DNA of 5,289 nt, from the NCBI GenBank assembly GCA_020426085.1, contig JAGQQP010000330.1:1-5289 (forward strand). Direction: 5' to 3'. The notes under the pieces were generated by a model, which was not told where the DNA came from, did not search any database, and saw only the letters and a program-made list of their open reading frames with translations. Within the stretch, counting starts at the first letter, position 1, and the number at the start of each line of letters is the position of its first letter. Shown here piece by piece: positions 1 through 5,289 of this stretch. The position numbers and the translations under genes were made by a program. This DNA is from Planctomycetaceae bacterium. GTDB lineage: Bacteria; Planctomycetota; Planctomycetia; Planctomycetales; Planctomycetaceae.

Positions 1-47
1 GAGGTGCGATCCGATGATGGTGAGTTCTCATTCACGGCACGATCCAT
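1..47 (-). CDS. N-terminal fragment of a gene downstream of prfA, possibly prmC (release factor glutamine methyltransferase)
   Basis: An ATG on the minus strand at 47-45 opens a frame that stays open to the window edge, giving about 15 residues that begin MDRAVNENSPSSD. It lies 39 bases past the prfA stop on the same strand, and an in-frame stop sits just upstream, so this is the earliest possible ATG in the frame. The fragment contains no diagnostic motif. The prmC guess rests only on the common prfA-prmC gene order: PrmC methylates the glutamine of the release-factor GGQ motif using S-adenosylmethionine. No strong Shine-Dalgarno sequence is visible. A second ATG in another frame, at about 38-36, is also open to the edge, so both the start and the frame are uncertain. 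Confidence 0.4.
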   Translation of the reverse strand, partial: MDRAVNENSPSSDRT

Positions 48-86
48 CGTAGTTACAGCTAACCGAAAATCGGTAGACAGTCGAAT

Positions 87-1169
87 TTATTTTTTTGAGC
101 CGTCGCCCAGTAAACGCTCTTCCCGGTCAAACTGTAACAGGGCATTGATCAGATCGTCCAGGTCGCCCTGCATAATCTGATCAATCTTATAAAGTGAAAG
201 GTTGATGCGGTGGTCCGTCACACGACCTTGCGGAAAGTTATAGGTTCGAATTCGCTGGCTGCGGTCACCCGAGCCAATTAACGTCCGACGCTGATCGGCA
301 CGTTCTTCGGCCGCTTTCTGCTGCATCTGTTCCAGCACGCGACTTCGCAGCACTCGCATGGCTTTCGCTTTGTTCTTGTGCTGACTTTTTTCATCCTGGC
401 ACTGCACCACGGTGCCGGTCGGCAAGTGAGTGATTCGCACAGCGCTTTCCGTTTTATTCACTTTCTGACCGCCGGGACCACTCGCGTGGAAGGTATCGAG
501 GCGAATTTCGTCCGGCTTGATTTCGACTTCCACCTCGCTCGCTTCGGGAAGGACGGCAACGGTAGCTGCACTCGTATGCACGCGGCCCTGTGTTTCCGTC
601 TCAGGAACCCGCTGCACGCGGTGTCCGCCACTCTCAAACTGCAAACGGTGATAGGCACCTTCACCAGCGATGGAAAACGTGACTTCCTTCATGCCACCCA
701 GTTCGGTGGCACTCATATTCAATACTTCTGTTTTCCAGCCCTTTTGCGCTTCGACGTAGTGCATATACATATCGAAGAGTTCGCGTGCAAACAGAGCCGC
801 TTCATCACCGCCGGCACCAGCGCGAATTTCCATGATCAAGCCGCCACGCGTGATCGAATCACCGGCAACGACCATATCTTCCAGCTCTTTGGTGTGCCTC
901 TCGTGCTCTTCGCAGAGTTCGTCCAGTTCTTTCTGCGCGTATTCTCTGGCAGCAGGATCGGTTTCCTCTTCCAGCATCTCCTTCGCGACTTCGATGTCTT
1001 CGGCGCGGGTATTAAACTCGCGGACTGCTAATGCAACCTTCGCCAGACCGCCGTACTCTCGCTGAATTTCAACCAGCTTACTGGTATTAGCCAGAACATC
1101 CGGATCCTGGAGTTCTTTTTCCAACTCCTCATATCGATCCAGTTTAACCTGCAGGGTGGGAAACTTCAT
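87..1169 (-). CDS. prfA: Peptide chain release factor 1 (RF1)
   Basis: This cytoplasmic class I release factor recognises UAA and UAG in the ribosomal A site and triggers hydrolysis of peptidyl-tRNA. The 360-residue product matches the usual family length. Residues 1-100 or so form the charged, helical N-terminal domain. The core follows with the family block [12 protein letters not shown] at 117-128. The stop-codon-reading PxT tripeptide is P189-E190-T191, inside [14 protein letters not shown], which marks RF1 rather than RF2 (SPF). The GGQ catalytic loop is at 233-235, inside [13 protein letters not shown], and Q235 is the expected methylation target of PrmC. The C-terminal part keeps the [23 protein letters not shown] stretch (in pieces, 299-321). 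The ATG at 1169 fits the normal RF1 N-terminus; the ribosome binding site is weak (GGA and GGG in the 15 bases upstream). The gene lies 165 bases downstream of rpmE on the same strand, with a hairpin between them. It ends in TAA, which RF1 itself reads. Confidence 0.97.
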   Translation of the reverse strand: MKFPTLQVKLDRYEELEKELQDPDVLANTSKLVEIQREYGGLAKVALAVREFNTRAEDIEVAKEMLEEETDPAAREYAQKELDELCEEHERHTKELEDMVVAGDSITRGGLIMEIRAGAGGDEAALFARELFDMYMHYVEAQKGWKTEVLNMSATELGGMKEVTFSIAGEGAYHRLQFESGGHRVQRVPETETQGRVHTSAATVAVLPEASEVEVEIKPDEIRLDTFHASGPGGQKVNKTESAVRITHLPTGTVVQCQDEKSQHKNKAKAMRVLRSRVLEQMQQKAAEERADQRRTLIGSGDRSQRIRTYNFPQGRVTDHRINLSLYKIDQIMQGDLDDLINALLQFDREERLLGDGSKK

Positions 1170-1276
1170 TTACCCAAATCCACGAATAAGCCTGTCTGTA
1201 ATCTTCGGTTTATCAATTCACGTAATGTTGAATGATCTACCCAGACATAAAAATAGAAAAGTGACGACCATGCATT

Positions 1277-1315
1277 AAACGAGGCTCATACGGATCATCC
1301 GTAGAGCCTCTGTTT
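1277..1315 (-). terminator. Hairpin between rpmE and prfA, probable transcription terminator for rpmE
   Basis: GAGGCTC at 1281-1287 pairs perfectly with GAGCCTC at 1304-1310. After one bulged A, TACGG at 1289-1293 pairs with CCGTA at 1299-1303, leaving a five-base ATCAT loop. AAAC at 1277-1280 can extend the stem against GTTT at 1312-1315 across a bulged T. The hairpin begins about 20 bases past the rpmE stop. Read on the minus strand it is followed only by GTTTAA, so the U-run is short. On the plus strand it is followed by TGTTTT, so it could also stop transcription from the other side. Termination is probably partial if prfA depends on readthrough from rpmE. Confidence 0.65.
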
Positions 1316-1334
1316 TAGACAATAATGAATTGTG

Positions 1335-1619
1335 CTACTCGTCTTCTTTGGTGTCGCCTTCTTCGCCTTTGCGTTTGTCCCAGTTGTATTTCTTCTGGAA
1401 TTTTTCAACTCGACCGGCACTGTCAACATACTTCATCTTACCGGTGTAGTAAGGATGAGATTTGGAACTGATTTCCACTGCCACCAATGGGTAAGTGTTT
1501 CCATCTTCCCATTCCACGGTTGTCTTAGAAGTGGCTGTTGACTGGATGAGGAATGAATCACCTGTTGAAGTATCCTTAAATACAACAGGATGATAATCGG
1601 GATGAATGTCTTTTTTCAT
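1335..1619 (-). CDS. rpmE2: 50S ribosomal protein L31, type B (zinc-independent)
   Basis: L31 is a small protein of the large ribosomal subunit that takes part in the bridge between subunits near the central protuberance. The 94-residue product starts [20 protein letters not shown], the typical L31 opening. It carries the type B hallmark [11 protein letters not shown] at 51-61, followed by [12 protein letters not shown] at 67-78. It has no cysteine at all, so it lacks the CxxC zinc ribbon of type A L31 and belongs to the zinc-independent form (YkgM/RpmE2). A charged tail rich in Lys, Glu and Asp (81-94) extends past the conserved core. The ATG at 1619 gives the standard N-terminus; AAGAAG about 10 bases upstream is a modest Shine-Dalgarno sequence. 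It leads the minus-strand cluster ahead of prfA and is followed by the hairpin at 1277-1315. No Zur-type operator could be recognised upstream. Confidence 0.95.
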   Translation of the reverse strand: MKKDIHPDYHPVVFKDTSTGDSFLIQSTATSKTTVEWEDGNTYPLVAVEISSKSHPYYTGKMKYVDSAGRVEKFQKKYNWDKRKGEEGDTKEDE

Positions 1620-2151
1620 TTTCTCAGCTTCTTTATTACCTGAAAACCTTAATCGATTTCACAGACTGTCTGCTGCCAGTCTTGTGGATCGGGACTCCGA
1701 AAGCACTTCTTGCCGTGTGCTGTCCCTGACTCTGCTATATAACCGATGCCAATCATCGAACTGTTTTGCCGGAATGATCTCTCAAACAGCCCTGCCTGAG
1801 TCTTCAGTTCCCTAAAATTAGAAAACAAAACAGTTTATAGAAATATCTGCTCTACGAAACATCACAGTTTACGTTCCTCTGCACGAATGAGCAAGCGCAA
1901 AGGCCTGTAGACACAAATCAACGCAACTCTTTCTATAGGTTTAACATACAGCTATTTCTGACACTCTGAATTCAAACAATTCGCGCAATTTTTCATATTT
2001 TCCTCACCTCAACTCTCATCTGCAGGCCTTCATTTGAAATCACCTTCAGATTTTCTGTCTCTTTCAGGACTTTCGTACGTTCATGAAGTCTACATTTTAA
2101 CGAGAGAAGGCAGGACTCTGTATCTGTTTTGAAAATCAAATGTTAAGTAAC

Positions 2152-2180
2152 TTGGCCTGCCGCTGTCGACCGTTTAGAGT
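2152..2180 (+). promoter_or_regulatory. Candidate sigma70-type promoter for the dehydratase-UDPGP operon
   Basis: TTGGCC at 2152-2157 and TAGAGT at 2175-2180 are separated by exactly 17 bases. Each matches four of six positions of the vegetative consensus. Transcription would begin near 2187, leaving a leader of about 50 bases before the ATG at 2239. The overlapping AT-rich TAGATAAAAA at 2181-2190 could serve as an alternative -10 region. This is a pattern match only, and planctomycete promoters are poorly defined. Confidence 0.35.
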
Positions 2181-2226
2181 TAGATAAAAACAAGGGTTTT
2201 CGTCCCACTCACATATCAATTCGCTC

Positions 2227-2230
2227 AGGA
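2227..2230 (+). promoter_or_regulatory. Ribosome binding site of the IlvD/Edd-family gene
   Basis: AGGA lies eight bases before the ATG at 2239, which is good Shine-Dalgarno spacing. It supports this start over later in-frame ATGs. Confidence 0.6.
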
Positions 2231-2238
2231 ACAACATT

Positions 2239-3930
2239 ATGGATCACCCATTAAACTGGAACAGTCAAAACCTGACACACGGCTGGCAGCGGGGAGTTAC
2301 CGCATTTTACTACGGGCTGGGTTTTTCTGACGCGGATTTTAACAAGGCTCAGATCGGGATTGGTGTGCCGTTACTGGATGGCAACCTCTGTAATGTGCAT
2401 GCTTACGAACTGGCTAAAGAAATTGCAGAAGGTTGCAAATCGGCAGAAATGATCGGTCTCCCGTTTGGGGTCCCCGCCGTCAGTGACAACATCACCCAGG
2501 GACAGGAAGGAGGAAACGCCAGTCTCCCCTCTCGGAATATGATCGCAAACGCCGCCGAATGCGTCGTCAGTGCTCACTCTTACGATGCCCTCATTGGTCT
2601 GCATAACTGCGACAAAAACGGGCCTGGCTTCGCCATGGCATTGGCGCGACTCAACTATCCGGGGCTGGTCGTCAGTGGTGGCAGTATCATGCCAGGCTGC
2701 CACAAAGGTCAGGACATTTCGATCCTGGACGTTTACGACTCCCAGGCAGCAGCGGCCGTCGGCGCGATGGAAGAAGAGGAAGCGGAACAGATTCTGAAAA
2801 CCGCCTGCCCGGGTCCGGGGGGCTGCGGGATCGCCGCTTCATTCAACACCTGGGGAATTGCGCTCGAAGCCATCGGGCTGATGCTTCCATTCAGCAGTTC
2901 GACGCCCGCCATCGATAGCGCCAAAAAAACGGAATGCCTCAACGTCGCTTCCGCCGTACGAAACCTGCTGCAGAAGAATATCCGGCCGCGCGACATTCTG
3001 ACCCGCAAAGCTTTTGAAAATGCCGCCGCCACCATCGCAGCCATCGGTGGCTCTACAAACGGCATCCTCCATCTGCTCGCCCTGGCGCGCGAAGCGGGTG
3101 TGCAATTCCACCTGCAGGACATTCAGGAAATCCTCAGAAAAACACCCGTGTATTGCAGTTTTGCACCACGCGGCAAAAAAACCATGGTCGATCTGCACTA
3201 CCTGGGTGGTACTCCGGTCCTCATGAAACATCTGCTCAAAGCAGGCATCATTGATGGCACTTGTCTGACAGTGACAGGTAAAACACTCGCTGAAAATCTG
3301 GCAGACGTCGGCGATGTACCCCCAGACCAGGAACTGATCGCCCCGCTGGATCAACCTTATAAAGCTTACGCCGACATGCAGATCTGTTTCGGTAATCTCG
3401 CGCCGGGCGGCATTGTTTTCAAAGTCTCCAGCATGCAGGAATCTCACTTCACGGGAACCGCCTGCTGCTTTGATGAAGCAAAAGCCGTCGTCGATGCTGT
3501 CGAAGCCGGAAAAATCAAACCGGGCAGCGTCATCGTCCTGCGCAACCTCGGACCGGTTGCATCCGGCATGCCGGAAGTACTTGTTGCCACAGCAGCTCTG
3601 ACGGTACCGGAACTGGATGGAAAGGTTGCTTTCATCTCAGACACGCGTGTCTCCGGCGTTTCACACGGTGCCATTGGCGTGCACTGTTCTCCCGAAGCAG
3701 CCGTTGGCGGCCCGATTGGCCTGGTTCAGGATGGAGACCAGATCTCGTTCGATCTGCTCAAAGGAGAAATCAGCGTTGCTGTCTCCGACCAGGAATTACA
3801 GCAACGTCGAGACAATCACCAACTCAAACCCGTCATGCATTCGCGCGGCTACCTGGCTGATTTTTCAGCGACGACTGCACAGGCCCATCATGGCTGTGTG
3901 AGCAAAGCCCTGCTGCCGGATTGCGAATAA
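2239..3930 (+). CDS. IlvD/Edd-family dehydratase, dihydroxy-acid dehydratase-like
   Basis: The family dehydrates 2,3-dihydroxy acids to 2-keto acids. IlvD does this in valine, leucine and isoleucine synthesis; relatives act on sugar acids such as gluconate-6-phosphate, arabinonate and xylonate. The 563 residues are full length for the family. The three expected [2Fe-2S] cysteines are C51 (in LCNVHA), C124 (in NCDKNGPG) and C196 (in CPGPGGCG). Likely Mg2+ ligands are E90, D125, the family's carbamylated lysine K126, and E446 in GMPE. The catalytic serine is S472 in SDTRVSG. TVTGKTLAENL (344-354) and EAAVGGPIGLV (486-496) are strongly IlvD-like. Several signatures depart from canonical IlvD: SDTRVSG for TDGRFSG, GCGIAASFNTW for the usual CGGMYTANTM, and SDNITQGQEGG for SDGIAMGHEGM. 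It could therefore be the organism's IlvD or a paralog with another substrate, so no gene symbol is given. The UDPGP-family gene follows after 38 bases and is probably co-transcribed. Confidence 0.88.
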   Translation: MDHPLNWNSQNLTHGWQRGVTAFYYGLGFSDADFNKAQIGIGVPLLDGNLCNVHAYELAKEIAEGCKSAEMIGLPFGVPAVSDNITQGQEGGNASLPSRNMIANAAECVVSAHSYDALIGLHNCDKNGPGFAMALARLNYPGLVVSGGSIMPGCHKGQDISILDVYDSQAAAAVGAMEEEEAEQILKTACPGPGGCGIAASFNTWGIALEAIGLMLPFSSSTPAIDSAKKTECLNVASAVRNLLQKNIRPRDILTRKAFENAAATIAAIGGSTNGILHLLALAREAGVQFHLQDIQEILRKTPVYCSFAPRGKKTMVDLHYLGGTPVLMKHLLKAGIIDGTCLTVTGKTLAENLADVGDVPPDQELIAPLDQPYKAYADMQICFGNLAPGGIVFKVSSMQESHFTGTACCFDEAKAVVDAVEAGKIKPGSVIVLRNLGPVASGMPEVLVATAALTVPELDGKVAFISDTRVSGVSHGAIGVHCSPEAAVGGPIGLVQDGDQISFDLLKGEISVAVSDQELQQRRDNHQLKPVMHSRGYLADFSATTAQAHHGCVSKALLPDCE

Positions 3931-3953
3931 ACCCGGAACCCCCAAATCAATAA

Positions 3954-3960
3954 AAGGGAA
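3954..3960 (+). promoter_or_regulatory. Ribosome binding site of the UAP1-like gene
   Basis: AAGGGAA sits eight bases before the ATG at 3969, with its GGG core about ten bases away. An in-frame TAA at 3951-3953 rules out any earlier start, and the next in-frame ATG is far inside the conserved domain. Confidence 0.55.
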
Positions 3961-3968
3961 CCAGAAAA

Positions 3969-5289
3969 ATGTCAGCCCCCGAATCCTTTCCAGAGGATCT
4001 TTACCAGACGTTAGCAGACTTTCAGCAAACTCATTTACTGACCTGGTGGAAAGACCTGAGTGAACAGGATCAATCAGAACTCTTAACGCAGATACAACAT
4101 ATCAACTTCGCACAGATCCAGCGGCTGTATGCCCCTGGTGCAACATATCAGAAGTCAGAATCACCGGCACAGAAAGCAGAGCGTGCCACCCGCCCTGCGA
4201 CTGTGGTGCGACTGGAAGATCGTAGCTCGTCTCCCTCTGAATCGGAAGAGGCGACAAAACTGGGTCAGAAACTGTTGGAAGCTGGTAGAGTCGGTGCCAT
4301 CCTCGTGGCAGGCGGTCAGGGTTCGCGTCTGGGTTTCAGTCATCCCAAAGGCATGTTTCCCATCGGGCCTGTCAAACAGACCTCCCTGTTTCAGATTCTG
4401 GTGGAACAGTTACGGGCCCGCGCACGCCAGGCAGGTCAGCCGATCTGCTATTTCATTATGACCAGCGATGCCACTCACGATGAAACAGTCGAATACTTTC
4501 AGCAGCATCAGAATTTTGGTCTGGAAGAAGACGAACTCTACTTCTTTAAACAAGGGACTATGCCCGCGGTCGATGCGGTATCGGGTCAGATCCTGCTGGC
4601 AGAAAAACACCGTATTGCCGTCAGCCCGGATGGACACGGAGGTATGCTGGCCGCCCTCAAGAACAATGGCATGTTTGAAATAATGCAGGAGAAAGGGATC
4701 GATACCCTCTATTACCACCAGGTCGACAATCCGACCGCCATTGTCTGTGATCCCGAGTTCCTGGGCTATCATCAAAGAGCAAACGCAGATGTCTCTGTCA
4801 AAGTGGTCTCGAAACGTTCGCCCGATGAAAAAATGGGAATCGTCTGTGATGTGGACCAGAAAACTCAGATCATCGAATACAGCGATCTGCCGGACCATAT
4901 TGCCGAACAGACAGATGATGACGGCAACCTGTTGCACTGGGCGGGCAGCACGGCGATTCATATTTTCAACCGGGATTTCCTGGAACAGATCGCGAATGAT
5001 GATGATCGCCTCCCGTTTCATCAGGCGAATAAAAAAGTGTCCTTCGTCGACGCTTCAGGTACCCAGGTCGATCCTGCAGAACCGAATGCCATCAAATTCG
5101 AACGGTTCATCTTTGATGTCCTGCCGGAAGCGGAGACGGTTCTGGTCTATGAAATCGATCGACAACGGGAATTCAATCCCGTCAAAAACGCGGAAGGCCA
5201 GGATTCCCCCCAGACGGCTCACGAAGCCCTCAACCGTATCTACTCCTGCTGGCTGACATCGTGTGGCGTTACTCTCTCTGGCGAAGCAA
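3969..5289 (+). CDS. UDPGP type 1 family nucleotidyltransferase (UAP1-like UDP-N-acetylhexosamine pyrophosphorylase), 3' end cut by the window
   Basis: Enzymes of this family join UTP and a sugar 1-phosphate to give a UDP-sugar and pyrophosphate in the cytoplasm, supplying precursors for cell-surface glycans. The frame is open for 440 residues to the window edge; family members run to roughly 470-500, so only the end is missing. A helical N-terminus (1-55, with HLLTWWKDL at 22-30) resembles that of eukaryotic UAP1. The nucleotide-binding signature LVAGGQGSRLG is at 112-122, with PKG at 126-128. Further UAP1-like blocks are YFIMTSDAT (161-169), FFKQGTMPA (192-200), SPDGHGG (219-225), QVDN (251-254, D253 a likely metal ligand), IIEYSDL (301-307), NAIKFERFIFD (373-383) and EFNPVKNAEG (401-410). 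This is the eukaryotic-type fold arrangement, not the GlmU type of most bacteria. Two positions that contact the sugar in human UAP1 differ here (H223 and S327), so the sugar substrate is uncertain. It lies 38 bases after the dehydratase gene. Confidence 0.9.
   Translation, partial: MSAPESFPEDLYQTLADFQQTHLLTWWKDLSEQDQSELLTQIQHINFAQIQRLYAPGATYQKSESPAQKAERATRPATVVRLEDRSSSPSESEEATKLGQKLLEAGRVGAILVAGGQGSRLGFSHPKGMFPIGPVKQTSLFQILVEQLRARARQAGQPICYFIMTSDATHDETVEYFQQHQNFGLEEDELYFFKQGTMPAVDAVSGQILLAEKHRIAVSPDGHGGMLAALKNNGMFEIMQEKGIDTLYYHQVDNPTAIVCDPEFLGYHQRANADVSVKVVSKRSPDEKMGIVCDVDQKTQIIEYSDLPDHIAEQTDDDGNLLHWAGSTAIHIFNRDFLEQIANDDDRLPFHQANKKVSFVDASGTQVDPAEPNAIKFERFIFDVLPEAETVLVYEIDRQREFNPVKNAEGQDSPQTAHEALNRIYSCWLTSCGVTLSGEA

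Larger units (their letters stand above)
1620..2238. other. Long intergenic region between divergent genes, no gene recognised
   Basis: These 619 bases separate the start of rpmE (leftward) from the start of the dehydratase gene (rightward). Short open frames occur, but none shows a coding pattern, a Shine-Dalgarno sequence or a recognisable product. I found no tRNA-like fold. The plus strand is visibly pyrimidine-rich from about 1980 to 2085. A TATATA at 1736-1741 could be the -10 element of an rpmE promoter on the minus strand, but no good -35 element sits at the right distance. An 8-base inverted pair (AAGGCCTG at 1900-1907 and CAGGCCTT at 2023-2030) is too far apart and too short to call. 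The right end holds the promoter candidate listed separately. Confidence 0.6.

Noticed and set aside
378..1031. Open frame of 217 codons on the plus strand inside prfA
   Set aside because: It is wholly antisense to a clearly real, conserved RF1 gene, and its translation resembles no known protein; it is a by-product of the prfA codon pattern.
1606..1815. Possible 69-codon gene on the plus strand overlapping the rpmE start
   Set aside because: It overlaps the beginning of rpmE antisense, has no convincing ribosome binding site and shows no recognisable sequence.
1900..2030. Inverted pair AAGGCCTG and CAGGCCTT about 115 bases apart
   Set aside because: Eight bases at this distance is within chance expectation, and nothing else marks it as an operator or element end.
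2076..2100. Small inverted repeat GACTT...AAGTC with internal CGTACG and TTCATGAA palindromes
   Set aside because: The stem is only five base pairs with a long loop and no U-run, and it is not placed well for a terminator or a known operator.
2839..3447. Open frame of 202 codons on the minus strand inside the dehydratase gene
   Set aside because: It is antisense to a conserved family domain, with no Shine-Dalgarno sequence or recognisable motif.
4410..5021. Open frame of 203 codons on the minus strand
   Set aside because: It lies antisense to the UAP1-like gene, whose plus-strand frame carries many conserved motifs over the same bases.
4741..5256. Open frame of 171 codons on the plus strand, and shorter ones at 4129-4461 and 4468-4683
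   Set aside because: They are in another frame of the UAP1-like gene, which reads without interruption from 3969 to the window end; their translations are low-complexity and lack family motifs.

Overview
The window carries four protein genes in two divergent blocks, plus a gene fragment at the left edge. The content suggests a planctomycete, possibly a Gimesia-like member of the Planctomycetales. This is an inference from the roughly 50% GC feel of the sequence, the rpmE-prfA(-prmC) cluster, and a eukaryote-like UDP-sugar pyrophosphorylase of the UAP1 type. No rRNA or other decisive marker is present.

Left block (minus strand, read right to left): rpmE (1335-1619) encodes a zinc-independent, type B ribosomal protein L31. 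A hairpin that looks like a terminator follows (1277-1315). Next is prfA (87-1169), a full-length peptide chain release factor 1 with intact PxT and GGQ motifs. The extreme left edge holds the likely first codons of another minus-strand gene, best guessed as prmC, the methyltransferase that modifies the GGQ glutamine of release factors. The block is a translation and translation-termination cluster.

Middle: a gap of about 620 bases (1620-2238) separates the two blocks. It has no convincing gene. It should hold the promoters for both directions, and a plausible sigma70-like promoter can be seen ahead of the rightward block.

Right block (plus strand): a 563-residue IlvD/Edd-family dehydratase (2239-3930) retains its [2Fe-2S] cysteines and catalytic serine but departs from canonical IlvD in several signature motifs. 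After 38 bases comes a UDPGP type 1 (UAP1-like) nucleotidyltransferase that runs off the right edge (3969 to beyond 5289). The two are probably co-transcribed, although amino-acid or sugar-acid dehydration and UDP-sugar synthesis are not an obvious pathway pair.

I saw no mobile element, CRISPR array, tRNA or rRNA, and nothing resembling a new defence or mobile system. The most interesting points are the motif departures in the dehydratase and in the sugar-binding pocket of the UAP1-like enzyme.
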